From assembly GCA_014773175.1 (NCBI GenBank), contig VXCM01002152.1, forward strand, positions 97,286 to 161,285: a stretch of 64,000 nt of DNA, read 5' to 3'. The stretch comes from Lucifuga dentata (taxonomy: Eukaryota; Chordata; Actinopteri; Ophidiiformes; Bythitidae). Under the pieces are notes generated by a model that had not been told where the DNA came from, searched no databases, and saw only the letters and a list, made by a program, of their open reading frames with translations. Positions 36,736 through 49,530 of this stretch are shown here, piece after piece. Numbering within the stretch: position 1 is the first letter of the stretch; every line of letters starts with the position of its first letter. A program made the translations under genes and the position numbers.

Positions 36736-37933
36736 ATTCTGCACCTATTCCCAAGACGTCCCTTTGGGATAGACCTCAGCACTTTATCAAGTTTTCCCGT
36801 TCACCAGTATACCAAATTATGCTGTGCCATGATGTGTTTTCCTTTTTATGTTAATACTTTATATCAGCCAAGGATGTGTCAGCATAAAACTCCTGCTCCT
36901 CTGCTCAAATTCAGATTACCACATTATCCAGACTTAAGCAGGATTAAGTTGAGATGCCTTAAATGAACTTCACCTTATTCATTAAAAGAAGGGCTCAGCT
37001 GGGATAGAACAAGCAGAATCCATTATGCGCGCCATGCTATTAAAAGAGTTTTATTTAGCGGTGATGATGTAAAGAGCAGTTCATCACAGAGGAATACTAG
37101 CTGAGTCAGCAAATTGGATTGATTTATTTGTTCGGAAAGGAGTTCAAGGTTGATAGAATTGATTGTCAGAAGTTTAGTGGTCATAAAAACTCAGAGGTAG
37201 ACAGCAGCATACTAATCATTCATTCCAAAACTGGGTAACAAACTTCAAATAATCCGATTATAGAACCAAAAAAAAACCTTGCTAAACACAAATTGTTCAG
37301 TACAAAATTACATAGTATATATATTTATAGGAATACTGTGTTTCATTGTTCTTGTGCAATCACATTTCACAGGCATAAAATGGAAAATGTGAAACGCTGT
37401 CTTTTTGAAAAGCATCTTTTCTTTCTCACCACATAATGAAAAGGTCAAAGATTGCTTGTGCTGCTTTTTGATGCAGCATTGTGTTGTACCATTAGTGAAG
37501 AGGTTCATTCCAATGACCAATTAGACGCCTCCACTCACAAAGTTCACTGATTTGAAACCAACCCCTGCTATTTCAAAATGATTGCCAGCATTAAATTATG
37601 AGTCATTATGGATTATAATTATTGTTATTAGCCATTCAAAGACCTGTAATCACATTAGTGACATTTCTATGAAAATTATTGTACATATTTGTCAGTTTTT
37701 TAGAAACTGTGGTTTAATTCTTTAAAGCCGACTTTAAACATCAATTTCAGTTTATTGGTCCTGGGGAGAAATATTTGCATTAAAAAACACTTTGAAAGCA
37801 TTTTTTAGGAGTAGGAGGTGCCGTGCAAAGTCAGGGGAAACTGACTCTATGACATCAAAAACTGTGATGTGATATAAATTCATGAATAAGGTTGAGGAGA
37901 GGCTTGAGTTTTCAAATTTGTAGTCCAGTTATC

Positions 37934-38479
37934 TTAAAGGACCGTACTAATTATTTTGCATGTTTAAGTCCCATAAATACGACATAAACACTACATACTA
38001 CATATATTTTTTACATTACTGATAACCAATTTTCAAAACAAAACCATATTTAAATTTTTCTTTTTGCAAATTCCCTAATCTTTCAAAACCAAAGGTTCAA
38101 GGTGATACACTGTCTTAAAATTCAATGTTGTGCCTAATAACATGTATATCCCAATGTAGAAGGGATGGTCATTTATAATTTCTCAGTAAAAGCCATCTTC
38201 TCCTGGGACTATATTCCCTGGCGGATGCAGATCCATCAGGACAAAAAAAAAAAAAAAAAAAATTTAATCATTGCTGTGTTTGCTTATCTCAAGCAAATTT
38301 CAAGTCTCTACGAGTTAATTTTAATCGCATACTGGAATGAGCTGAAACCAAATGGCAGTCTGAAAGGAAGGAAAAACATCTGTAATATTTACCACTGCAG
38401 TAGTATGTTTTAGAAAATTGTTGTCAGTGACATAATGTGAGTTGTATATAATATCAAAGCTATTGGTATGGTCCTTTAA
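37934..38479 (+). mobile_element. Inverted-repeat element, family M1, copy E
   Basis: It begins TTAAAGGACCGTACTA, contains GGGACTATATTCCCTGGCGG (38204 on) and ends TGGTATGGTCCTTTAA. An internal A run (38239-38261) is specific to this copy. Confidence 0.82.
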
Positions 38480-39248
38480 GTAGCAACAAGAAATGGTGTT
38501 TGTGATGTTATAGAAGTCAGTTTTCCTGACTTTGCACATCTCACTGTATAGCCACAAAAGCTTTTATACAGCTGTTTCCACCTGCTGAATAGTGTTTGCC
38601 AAGAAAAATAAACTGGATTTGATGTGTTTCCCTTTAAGGTCTGTTTTTTGTTTTTTTTTTAATGTAAGTATACAGAAAAGCTTTTTAGAAAGAGCACCTT
38701 AAAATGCCTTTACACTCCAGGTCCTGGCTCCAGGATTTCATGCTTCTGGAAGGTGCTTTCCCTATTGTGGCCACATTATAGAAAAAATACAGAAGAATTG
38801 CAAGGTTTAAAAAAAAAAAAAAAACTGTTAATTCACGTGCAAGGATCTTCATTAAGGGATTCACACAAATATTTGAAGATGCCAACATGTTCTATATAAG
38901 GTGCAGGCTTGTGCCTCTGAGATGTCATGCTACGTACACAGACCTGTCAACCATCTGGTGAAATTTGTCATGTGACTATAAGAACTTTGCACAATTCTAT
39001 TTTTATTCCTAGAAGAAAACGACTATTTTTTCTGAAAAGCAAAAGTGCGTATTTCTGTCATATGTTAATAAGACAGCATTCAGTCGGGTTTACTGTTCAT
39101 TAACTGACCCTATATTTCCTCCTATATTAACCTAATTCTGCCTAGAAATATCACAGAATATTCCACCCTTATTCAACTCATCTAATTTTTATCACTTTGA
39201 CATTTAATTAACATTTACGCATGTTGGCCTCATCTCTGTCCTCTGCAG

Positions 39249-39397
39249 GCTGTCCAATACTCCGAGCATCAACATCCAGATCCTTGGCACTACCACTGTT
39301 CTCATGATCACCAACGTCACCGAGGAGGATTATGGGAATTATACCTGTGTGGCATCGAACCGACTGGGAGTCCAGAATGCCAGCCTTTTCCTTTATA
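39249..39397 (+). CDS. lsamp: lsamp coding exon: second part of Ig domain 3
   Basis: A 149-base exon. The acceptor is CTCTGCAG ending at 39248; the donor is ATA|GTGAGT at 39398. It reads [20 protein letters not shown], then [20 protein letters not shown], then VQNASLFLY. The E-E-D-Y-G-N-Y-T-C motif carries the second Ig3 cysteine and is the hallmark of IgLON domain 3. Three overlapping or nearby N-glycosylation sequons (NVT, NYT, NAS) are present. The resemblance to the [19 protein letters not shown] region is stronger than to NTM or OPCML (which have FFNVSE), supporting the gene call. Confidence 0.95.
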
Positions 39398-41654
39398 GTG
39401 AGTATCTGGAAAATATTACAGCTACACTTCTAGCGCTTTTTGTTTTACACAATCATCATCTGTGTAGTTGTAATATCACTGCTAACTCACAATTCTTTAA
39501 TTCAAATCCATGGGAGTTTTAATGTGGGTCTGAACGACTATAAAGTGTCTTCCGAGTGAAATGGGAAACCAGTGGGTGGAATAATCCTCTGCAGTTATGG
39601 ATGCTTTTCTTCAAGCTCAGCGGCAAAAGCAAAATGATCTGAGTCCTAAAACTTTGCTGTGAGGTAATTTGTAGTCAGTCGGCCAATCATGTACTCCCTT
39701 GAATTATTTATGGCTGCTGAATTATGCAATCCAATGAAGCATCCATTGTGATGTTAAAAACCTTGTCTTTGTAACGTAAATTACAGTGTCATTTCACGTT
39801 CAGTGGAATACGCGTTATGGTCGTGTTTACTTGCTCATCTACTTTACTTTTTCACTTTATTTCAGCATAACACTCCACTCAGTATAAGTACTCCCTTTCT
39901 GGATATTCAAAGCAACACAAGATGCAAACCAGACTCAAACAGTCTGTCCTGTCTGATGCTCACGTCCAGATTTGAGTTTGCATTTGAAAACCTGTAGATT
40001 ATTTAGCTCTGTTGTAGATGATTCTAGGTGATTCCAGACAGTGGAGACTGTTGTCCTTAAAAGCAGCATTTTCCACCTCCTGAATTTATAGTAGGCCTAA
40101 AGGACCATGCTGGCAATTTTGCATGTTTAAGTACAATAAATACTACCTGCATACATTTTACATGACTGACAACCAATTTCAAAAACATAAACCCGCATTC
40201 TAGTTTTCCTGTTATTTTTCCAAATCCGCTAATCTTATGTAATCTAATGTAGAAAAGACAGTAATTTTTAATTTCTCAGTAAAGGCTGTTTTCTCCTGAG
40301 ACTATATTCCCTGACAGAGACATATATTGTCTCTGTGTTGGATCGACAAAAAAAAATGTATAGACATAGTGTTCACTGTGATGGATTATTTATCTCAAGT
40401 GTGTTTCAAGTCTCTACAAGTTGACTTTTATAGCGTACTGGAAGGAACTGAAACCAGTGGCAGTCTGGAAGGTAGCATTATGCTTTAGAAAAAAGCGGGT
40501 TGTATATTTTGGGCTCAAACATGCAAAATCACCGGCATCATAGAATCCTTTAAAGGATTCTACAAATGACTAATAAATCACACTGGGCAGGAAATTGATT
40601 GTACAGTTCTCTCTGTGGGTTTTAAAGTGAAAGTGATGTCACAGCAGGTGCAGCCAATCACCTGCCAGGTTGTAGCCACGACACAACTTGCTTTAAACTT
40701 TGAACCCACAGAGTCGTGTAACAGCACTTTTTCATCTTATCTGATTTTAACATAAATCTAAATCTCTGCTCCAAAAGTCAATAGCACAACATGACCACCA
40801 GATGTCGCCATTGTTTTCTAAATGATGTATCGTGGTTTTTCAGTACTGTAAGTTACTCCTCTACCAGCTCAGTGGCCAAATACTCATTAACAATATATTA
40901 ATAATTCACATATTCTTACAGGGAGTGCAAAGTAGACAGATGTATATTTTAAACACCAAAATAAACAATAATTGATATTTACTTTGTTGTTTTGGTCCTA
41001 CTAAACTTTGGTTTTATAATTTAAAAAGTATGGATACCTCTGTGTGAGTGATCAAGAAAGATTTGTTGTCAAGAATAACAAATACTTCTTTTCTCTGTTC
41101 TTATTTTTTTCTCTCATGTAATTAACATAGCAAGTCCACTTCAAAAGACATTCCTCAGCTATAACCAGTCTAAGATTCTGGTTGAATTCTCAGCCATGAT
41201 TCTTGAAGTTAAAACTGACCTAAAACAATTTTATTGATGTCATAAATTACATAATTGATAATGGGTATTCCGCATCTAACCACTAACTTAAATAGTTTCA
41301 AGCTTTTCCCCAATTAAACAGGCTCAGATGTACAGGACAAAACTGATTTCTTTCTACTCTAACATCAATTTTAGACAGGCAGAGGAAAGCAAACTGACTG
41401 TTTGTGCCATTAAAGCTGCAAATGTGTCAATGTGCTCAACTCTTCTTTTCTCTGAGATTCAAATGAAGTCTACGAGTCAAATCATCAGTTCTGCAAAATT
41501 CCACATTTACAGTCAGAGCTCGACTCTGCTAAAATGTTCAGATTTGGGGGTCGAGCAGAACTACATGGCACTCGAGCGATGATACATAAAAAGACTCTAT
41601 TTCCTTGAAAGATTACTTTAACCTTTCTTTATCTCTTAATCTGTCTGTGTGCAG
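39398..41654 (+). other. lsamp: lsamp intron before the last coding exon
   Basis: A 2.26-kb intron with GTGAGT donor and GTGTGCAG acceptor. It contains M1 copy F; the rest is AT-rich unique sequence. Confidence 0.85.
40098..40554 (+). mobile_element. Inverted-repeat element, family M1, copy F
   Basis: The left end TAAAGGACCATGCTGGCAAT and right end GGGCTCAAACATGCAAAATC with CCTTTAA are complementary. The interior has GAGACTATATTCCCTGACAG. It is shorter than copies A and B through internal deletions. Confidence 0.82.
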
Positions 41655-41752
41655 GACCTGGGACAGGTCGAGATATCAGCGGCTCTGCTTGTGTATCTCA
41701 ATCACTGTGGCTTCTCCTGGCCTGCTTCGCCTGCCTTTTCTTCAAGTGTTAA
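41655..41752 (+). CDS. lsamp: lsamp last coding exon: GPI-anchor signal and stop
   Basis: The acceptor GTGTGCAG ends at 41654, and the exon completes a split arginine codon. It reads RPGTGRDISGSACV, then SQSLWLLLACFACLFFKC, then TAA at 41750-41752. The small-residue stretch around S-G-S-A followed by a spacer and a hydrophobic tail is the expected GPI-anchor signal; the tail is cleaved and replaced by glycosylphosphatidylinositol in the ER. The F-F-K-C ending resembles the L-L-S-K-C end of mammalian LSAMP. The exact omega site is inferred. The five visible exons encode about 208 residues. Confidence 0.93.
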
Positions 41753-41937
41753 TACCACAATCCTCCTGTTCCCCCCCCCCTGGCCTTTTTCCCTTCCTCC
41801 TTCTCTCCAGCTCACCGACATCCTTATTGCTACCTTATTACCAACTTCACCACCCCCAGACTGTTTGCATCATGTTTCAAAAACCTTACGTGCTCTGAAG
41901 CACCGCTTAGAGATATTAAGAAAAGCAATGGGCTATG

Positions 41938-41943
41938 AATAAA
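41938..41943 (+). terminator. lsamp: Candidate proximal poly(A) signal of lsamp
   Basis: AATAAA lies 186 bases after the stop codon. Its use cannot be judged without transcript data. Confidence 0.35.
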
Positions 41944-44399
41944 ATATGTTTTTAAGAACAACAACAAAACAGTGAAATGAAGGACAGAACAAGCAAACAG
42001 TTCTCTTTTAAAGAATTGCATCGTTCCTTTTAATTTGTGTGTACTTCTTGTTTCGGCTATATCTTGTCTTTGGGGTGTGGATCAGGTTTGGGATTTAGTT
42101 GTATCTTGTCTTAATGGGTATGAAGTAGAGAAACCCAATTTAAAGGGATCTCACAATCATTTGTCTCTAGAGGTACTAAAGACCGGAGGTATATTTCCTC
42201 TTATTCCCATCGTTGCATTATTTTTAACTTAAATTGTATCGTTAGATTTAACCAACCTTTTAACCAGTGCATTAATGAGCAACAAACAAAGCATCTGCCA
42301 AATATCAAACAAATATCACATCCAGAAATCAAAGGGATCATATTGCAGCCAGGAAGCTGATTCTGCAAAGATATTAGAGCTTGGTGTGCTTATTAAAAAC
42401 CCGTACTATCATAATCTGATACTTCTAGACTTAAAGAAAGACATTTATTACACATCTTCAATAAATGAGTGTTTTCTAGATGCATTGGGGTTGTTGTTGC
42501 TGAGCCCAGAACTGAGGATGTGCAAAGTAACTAGAATAGAGTTGATTCCTGTGAGCTAAAACTATAGAGAGTGAATTAGATAATGTGGTGATGGATACCT
42601 GCAGCCTCATTCAGTGGCTTGGCAGCCACTCGCCTTTATTCCAAAAGAAATCCTCTTTCCTTTTCAGCACAACTTGGAACAAACGCAGTAGGTTATTATG
42701 ATGTGTACTGTACATAGTAAAAATTTTGTATTTCTCTATAAGATTATGTGTTTTGCCACTGTAACGAGAGGAAACAGCGAAATGTGTTGCAGCGTGCGTC
42801 GCTTGTTTGATGACCAACCAACCATAATGTGCAGTTTGCCTCTAATTAAAGGCAGATTGCGCCACATTTAGCTACATATACGTATGACCATATAAAGTGT
42901 TTGCTTTTCCATTATGAGTTTTAGGATCAAAGATATGCCATCATTCTTCTATACTGCTGGAATTTGGATAAAAATGTATGACACCAATGAATGACGTAAT
43001 TTTTTTTCTTTTAAAAAAGTATGTTTTCATATGAATTGATACAGAAAATTCATAATATATTGATATTGAGGTTATTTTTGATTTCTTTTAAATTTAGTTG
43101 TGTGTACAATGTCCTTATATATGAAAAGATAAATTTTACGTGTCCATATTTCTGAATAGGTTAGTAATTTGTAGATTGGTTAAATTGGCGACACCCTGCT
43201 CTGTTGTGTGACTGGAAACCCTTTAGGGAAAACTGTTTGGAAAAAAAGATTTAGCATAAAAAGACAGTAGTTTTGTGCACTTATTACTGTACCTATCCTT
43301 GAAATGATACAATTGCCGGCGTACATTTAGGAAAATGAAATATAACCTTCAGCTTGTAATGTAATGAAAACTTTCCATACTTGGAATTTAATAGGAAAGC
43401 AGCAAAAATGAATACTGAATGTTTATTTCCCTCAATGGTTCCATCATGGCCATAATGCTAATGGGCCACTTACAACATAATACAGTTATATTACACTGAC
43501 TGATGGCGAAGCATTTTCTTATCCAGTACTGATCATTGATCTTGTCCGCCATTTATTCCTTTATGAATAAAATGGTCAAATTAACACTAACTTCATCAAT
43601 ATTTTGTAATACTCACACGAGCTTTTATTCAGTGTGATTCTTTTCAGCAAATGCTCAGAGCTTATTGCTGTTGTGATGAGCTAACTGGAGAGAATTGCTC
43701 CACCTGGTGCACTATTAGCTCTTTATTTTGACCTAAGCTGACTAAGACAGTCTGGATTTCACCGCCCAGCCCAGATCCTAGTCTGGATGTGTGTTCATGT
43801 CTCCAAACCAGGACAGTGAGTACTGTAAAACACATGTAATTATTGTCATCCTTGTCATACATTAAAGACTTATTCCCAGTGTTTTCATCGTAACTGCTTC
43901 TGAGGCCACGGCTGTGTAACATTGTAGTGATGATGATGTCATCGAATCCAGTCTAATTTCCATGTGGGTGAAAACAGTTTTTAAATAGTGTTGTACAGAA
44001 ACTGAAACAGGCAACTATTCCATCAAACTAAGATGTAAACAGTTAAATAATATTACAGTCATCTCTACCAATCACAACATAAATACGATCTTACAATTCA
44101 AGCTTTTCAGACTAAGTGAAGAGAATTAGGAAGCTGCTTGATTTTGCTATCCTACACATTTTATTTTATTTTTTTACAACTGAGCAACTCTACACTGACT
44201 CCTGATGTTTTTGTACTAGCCATGCCATTAGCCCATATTTCAGAATGCCAGCTTGTTAGCAATTGTTCTCTTCTTACTGTAATGAGGATCTAGATGATCT
44301 GAAATAGCTCTTCATGTTAAGTGTGCATGAGATTGGTCTGTGCTGTAGTATCATGTCTATGCCAGTAAGTCTCTGTCTCATCATGTGTCACATCAAAAC

Positions 44400-44432
44400 A
44401 AAAAAAAAAAAAAACNAAAAAAAAAAAAAAAA
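44400..44432. repeat. Poly(A) with single N at 44416
   Basis: An A homopolymer around C and N, a probable contig join. Confidence 0.93.
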
Positions 44433-44768
44433 CCTCAGGGCAGAGCGAGGCTGGCTTTGGACAGTAATTGGCAGAATCTCAGCCAAACTAAAATGTGTTT
44501 TTGCTGGAGAAATGTCTTCAGAGACCCCCAAAATGCTACCAGAACAGGGCCAAAAGTAAAAGTAAAACTAAAAGTATTGTAACCTGCATCAGGACCATTA
44601 ATGTGAAGAAATTTAATTTAATTTAAAGGATTATGAATTGACTTTTGGCCATTGGGTTGCCACCAATGTGGATGCCCAAATGCATCCAGTCAAGTTAAAC
44701 AAGCACTCCACCGATTTCCTGTAGCGTTGCACACTCTTTAACATCGAGGACCTCAAAGGTTACATATT

Positions 44769-44803
44769 AAAAAAAAAAAAAAAAAANAAAAAAAAAAAAA
44801 AAA
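44769..44803. repeat. Poly(A) with single N at 44787
   Basis: An A homopolymer around N, a probable contig join. Confidence 0.95.
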
Positions 44804-45162
44804 TCAAAATTGGTTTAACAGAGCCTGAGATATTTCTATTTTAATCCCTACAATACTCACAATGCCATTACAACTGTCGACCAATCACTGCAGCGCTCAT
44901 GCTAGGAAATGCCCACCCAGTATCTTGGAATCGCACCCACTACTTCCTGGAGCTAAAGCTACTTGAACAATAATGGCTGGTTTGCAATGACCCTTGATAT
45001 GGCAAACTTTCATAGGAATGCACAGACAGGAGAGTGGACAGGACCAGAGTCGGGACTGGATTTGAATTCAGCCAGTGTGTTCTGTACGGAAGTGAGGAAA
45101 TGATGAAAAGGCCTCATTTTTCTCCTTCCATACACATTTTTTTTCACACTTCTACTGTTTAA

Positions 45163-45193
45163 CATCAGTACAGAGGCTTCCTCTGTACTGATG
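45163..45193. repeat. Perfect 14-bp hairpin
   Basis: CATCAGTACAGAGG (45163-45176) is followed after a 3-base loop by its exact reverse complement (45180-45193), inside the M3 element. Confidence 0.85.
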
Positions 45194-45563
45194 TCAGCTT
45201 CCTCTCCAGCCACAAAACCATTTATACATTCTGATTAATGATCCCCAAGGCCAATAAACTAAATTTAAGGTGTAAAATCAGTGGAGTCCTCCTTTAAACA
45301 AAAGCCATTAAGAACTGACTGATATAATAAGATCACAGATATAAAAAGCCATGGAGCTCTGTCTTGTCTTTAAAGCAGAAAGAATGAAGGAATATGACCA
45401 TTCTTTAACAGAGAGACCAATAGCCAGCCTATGCACACAGTACCAAACCACATGCAGACAGAGCTGGAGATCTACTGATGACTGTAGATACACTTTACCT
45501 AGTTTGCTGTTGAGCATTGCCTCAAAACATGACATCACATTATCACTGTACAAAACTGCTTGA

Positions 45564-45600
45564 GTGTGTGTGTGTGTGTGTGCGTGCGTGTGGGTGTGCG
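45564..45600. repeat. (GT)n microsatellite
   Basis: GT/GC-type dinucleotide run just before M1 copy G. Confidence 0.9.
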
Positions 45601-45621
45601 TTCACCTGATTTTATTCATTA

Positions 45622-46117
45622 TTAGAGGACCATACTGGTGATTTTGCAGCCCAATATATACAAACCGCTTACACATCACATTACTGGCAAACATTTTCCA
45701 AAACATAAATCTGTATTTTACTTTTCTCGTTATTTTGCCAAATCCCCTAATCTTTCAAAATCAAATGTTCAGGTGGTACACCCCCTTAAAATTAAATGCT
45801 TTTCCTGCGAACACTTTTAGACGATTGAAGCCACATTTGTGTTAATTTCTTGGAAATTTTCTCCTGAGACTATATTCCCTGGCGGAGACATACATTGTCT
45901 TCCATGCAGCTCCATGTTGGATTGGTTAAATAAAGTTACATCAACAAAAAACTTAATAGAATATTGGAATGAATTGAAACCAATGGCAGTAAGAAAAAGA
46001 TTCTAAAATTTAGTGCTAAAGTAGTATATTTTGGGAATTGACTGTCAGTAAAGTAACGTGTATGCAGGTTGTATATATTGGGCTCAACCATGCAAAATTG
46101 CTGGTATTGTCCTTTAA
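45622..46117 (+). mobile_element. Inverted-repeat element, family M1, copy G
   Basis: It begins TTAGAGGACCATACTGGTGA and ends GCTGGTATTGTCCTTTAA. The interior contains GAGACTATATTCCCTGGCGG and GGTTAAATAAAGTTAC, the latter shared with copy C. Confidence 0.82.
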
Positions 46118-46468
46118 CTTTCTTGACGCATGAGATACATCATGAGTTGGCCAAACAGCTATCTACTTTCCACTGAACTATGGTTACTGATAAACTTCTA
46201 AGTTGAGATCCTCTTTCTTTTCCTCCTCTGTGTGTATATAGTATGAAGTTTCTACAGTAGAATGCTGTAAAGTCAGCAAATCCATAAGATTGTGTTTATA
46301 CAAGTCAGCATTTAAAATCTATTCAGCAAATGTAACTATCATATTTGTACTTCCCTCCCTTTGTCACAGAAAATTAAAATTCAGTCATATGGGTTATGAC
46401 AGCAATGTCCCATTTTTTTTCTATTTTACTTTCTTTATTATGACATAAAGTAATTGCAGTCAGTTTCT

Positions 46469-46504
46469 AAAAAAAAAAAAAAAAAANAAAAAAAAAAAAA
46501 AAAA
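46469..46504. repeat. Poly(A) with single N at 46487
   Basis: An A homopolymer around N, a probable contig join. Confidence 0.95.
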
Positions 46505-46677
46505 GATATGTAATAAAGGTATATGAGAAAATGTTCATAACACAAAATAAAGTTTGAATTCAGTGTTCTGTATTTGAATGTGATTTGAGATGTTGGGGCA
46601 AGTAACTTCTTTTGGAGCTAGCTTGGAACACGCGGAATCTTAATGGTACTGTTGTGTTTATCACCATGTAACATGCA

Positions 46678-46683
46678 AATAAA
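46678..46683 (+). terminator. Candidate distal poly(A) signal (+ strand)
   Basis: AATAAA is followed by ATATGTATTGTTATAC. Further AATAAA-like sites at about 46512 and 46546 lie just upstream. It could end a long lsamp 3' UTR; this is inference only. Confidence 0.3.
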
Positions 46684-48294
46684 ATATGTATTGTTATACT
46701 ATCTCTGTAAGACATTTTTGTCCTGGGTTCTAACAGTAGAACTTCGATGCAACTGGGCATGTTTTGTCTTGGAGACGTCTTGAATTTCCACTCGTCCAAG
46801 TAGCTTCAAGTCAGAGTCAGTGGTAATAAACTGGCATTTACTCTGAGATTTGTTCACGCCTTGGGCTAAACTGCAATCTGGCAAGGCTAAACTGCCTTAC
46901 CAGATATCCATTCTGGATGATAAAAACCTGGCTTCATAGACAAATTAATACACTTATTATACAATCATGCTAAACCTCTGATCTTTGCCAGAGGAATATA
47001 CACACATTTCACTTTTGGATCAGATCTGCTGCTAAAGGTAAGGCTTGTTTGATCATGAAAAAAGACACCACAGGCATTTTAACACACCACACTGTTCTCA
47101 CTGTGTAGTCTAATGCCATGGTAACTGTCTCATACGTGAGACATGCTGCAGTATAATATTTCTCCACAAGGTGTCACAACACAACAACTTATGTTTCCTC
47201 TCTAGTGCAATATATAAAATGAGGACACGAATACATTAATCTGCAGCCTTATTAAATTCACTTCTCCTAATGGAAATGTCCACTAATCTGAAGATGGAAG
47301 ATTGCCCAAAAAGCACTTTCCAGCTCGGATTCACAGTCCATTTGGGAAATGTGGATGGAAAATTTTCTCAAACACTTGTTGAGGTGTCCGTGAGTAAAGA
47401 ACTCAACTAGAGCTATTGGTGTCAAAAAGTAGGTTTATTTGATGCATTTATTGTAGTTGATATTCTCATTCTGGTGCAACAATAGAAATGAGCTTTACTT
47501 CAAAGTATACATGGGTAAGCAAAAGTAAATTATGCTACTAATTAATGATTTCTATTAAACTATGCATGTAGATGCTCTGTCATGTGTCTTGATGCATTTT
47601 CTTATAATGTGGTAATATTAACATGCTGTAATTGTATCAGAAACAATAATTTGATTAATCATTTATTGTTAATATTGGAAATGCCTTTTCTAATTTTAAT
47701 AATTTTCGCCATGCTTCATGAACTCCAGGAAAATTGAAAGGCTAAAAAAAGCTACAGTTATGCTAGTGCTTTAGTTTTCATGTCATACTCACTACATATG
47801 ATTGGTTAAAACCTGAGAATGTGGCTTGCCATTGTCTTTACGGGGCAATTTACAGATTTGATCTTTTCTTTATGAAATCACATGGAGGCATAATATAATA
47901 CAATAACAGTGTGCACACGCACATTAAAAGAAAATAATAACTTAGTGAAACTATTTCCTAATGAAACCCTATTTTTGTGAATAAGTTCCTACAATAACAG
48001 AATCAGTAGAGTTGAATGTTAATTCTGTGCTGAAATTTCTGTCGTTTGACGTACCACCAGAAACCGTCTGGAAACACATACACAGTGTGTTGTTTCTATT
48101 GAAAAGTGTCAAGAGCACCACTGAAGGTTTGTGAACACTCTGCTCTCATCTCTGTGTAAACCAAACGTGACATGAAGTTTGGAGCATGATAATAATATTT
48201 CTTATTAAAATTCAGTCTGGCCCTGTAAACATTTCCCCCACTGAGGTCAAAGTAAATTTTAACATGACTTTAAACAAACTCCACAGCTTATGAT

Positions 48295-49456
48295 GGTAAT
48301 TGGCACATTTGCTTTATTTTGAAAACAGACATTGAAACCATTTTTATTTTTTCATATTTTTTCTCACAAGTTTGAACTCCTTGATAAGGTTGAAACTGGA
48401 CATTGCACTCACTGGAACATAGGAAAAGTATTTTTTTGTTTGCTCGTTTGTTTGATTTTTCTTTTACTTTTTTTCTTAACATCAGTGCAAGAGTAATTTT
48501 CCAATTTATATAAACTGTCATAACAACACCAAAGACATCAAAAAGAAGCCGCCACACCTCTTAAGTTTTTGTGACTGCTAAAAAGTTCATCTCAGAAGGA
48601 GAGTTCCCATCATGCATCTGGTTCGATGGTTCATGCTACTCTTCTCACAATTGTTTGGCAGAACACAAATCGTCATTAAGAGAGCCGGTTACATCAATAC
48701 AATAGCTGATTTCCATAGTTTATTATATGTCATTTAAATGGCCACAGGTCCTTTAAATGTGAGTAAACAGTTTGTAAAAGGGGTGTAAACCAAGCTTGAA
48801 TGACTCAAGCAGAATATAGAGAGAGAGTAATAGTATTATCTTATATGTTTCTGGATTAAGGACAAAGCTCCCCAACTGGAATTATTACACATTTATGAAT
48901 ACATTCTATTCTCCATCCCGTGTGTTGAGGGTATTTTACCCGTTTGGTGTGTTCTCAGTACACTTGTAAGGTGTTGAAAACTTGAGTTGCATTTCAAAAC
49001 CGGTTTTGTTTTTGTGCGTGCATTCGCAGAAAAACGGATTATATTTGCAAAGTGTGTTTTAAAGAAAAAGCATTGCAATGCAAACAAGGTACAGCGCATT
49101 CACAATGCATTTTAAATGTGTAAATATCCAGTTGGGAGTGTTCATTCCACCACTGATTCACCCACAATAAATAGCGACAGCATACCAAGTCAAATCCTTC
49201 TCACCATTAATGTAACAATCATTTATTATCATCATCATCAACAACATCATCATCATCACCACTTCCTCATAGTATTAGCTTGAGCCAAAAAACTTAACGC
49301 TGGAAACTCCCCCAACATGAGAAAATCATTGCCACACAAAAAATGACAAACAAATAGAAACGGAGTGCCTTCACATCGGGAAGGCAAAGAGCAACCTTTA
49401 GATTTTGTTGTTGTGTTATTCTTCATGATCTTATTTCGGATTTCTCTGGGTTAAAC
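48295..49456 (-). other. gap43: Probable gap43 3' UTR
   Basis: About 1.16 kb follow the gap43 stop codon on the - strand. A - strand AATAAA (TTTATT at 48313-48318 on +) is followed about 25 bases later by a TGTGGAGTTTG stretch, a plausible GU-rich downstream element. An earlier AATAAA occurs at 49222-49227. GAP43 mRNA in mammals is stabilised through its 3' UTR by Hu/ELAV proteins; U-rich tracts on the - strand here are compatible with that but not proof. Confidence 0.5.
48313..48318 (-). terminator. gap43: Candidate gap43 poly(A) signal
   Basis: AATAAA on the - strand with a GU-rich segment shortly downstream. An alternative signal lies at 49222-49227. Confidence 0.45.
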
Positions 49457-49530
49457 TTAGTCATCCTTGGACTCGGTGGCCTCCGCTGCAGCTGCCGGGG
49501 CCTCGTCTGGTTTAGACTCCTCTGCAGCAT
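49457..49530 (-). CDS. gap43: gap43 last coding exon
   Basis: A 74-base coding exon on the - strand. The acceptor CACTATAG is at the 49531-49532 side. It completes a split aspartate codon and reads D-AAEESKPDEAPAAAAEATES-KDD before TAA at 49459-49457. The acidic, alanine-rich end with an E-S-K-P-D-E motif is typical of the neuromodulin C-terminus. It is joined to the large exon by a 3.9-kb intron. Confidence 0.9.

Larger units (their letters stand above)
30454..39248 (+). other. lsamp: lsamp intron within Ig3 (8.8 kb)
   Basis: It holds two M2 copies (31245-32034, 33725-34055), a poly(T)/N join (32177), two high-complexity blocks that could be conserved non-coding elements (32285-32560, 35165-35420), a CT/CA microsatellite (36691-36735), a decayed M3-like stretch near 37725-37800 and M1 copy E. 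No extra exon was recognised. Confidence 0.85.
44695..45297 (+). mobile_element. Inverted-repeat element, family M3
   Basis: The left end TTAAACAAGCACTCCACCGA is roughly complementary to the right end TCAGTGGAGTCCTCCTTTAA. The right part matches a fragment at 20095-20155 (CCAATAAACT then GTAAAATCAGTGG). It contains a poly(A)/N join at 44787 and a 14-bp hairpin at 45163-45193. Confidence 0.55.
41753..48294 (+). other. lsamp: lsamp 3' UTR and convergent intergenic region
   Basis: This is non-coding DNA between the lsamp stop and the likely gap43 3' end. Possible lsamp poly(A) signals (AATAAA) occur at 41938, 42460, 43566 and 46678. Mammalian LSAMP has a very long 3' UTR, so any of them could be used. 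It also contains an M3 element (44695-45297), M1 copy G (45622-46117) and three poly(A)/N joins (44416, 44787, 46487). Confidence 0.6.
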
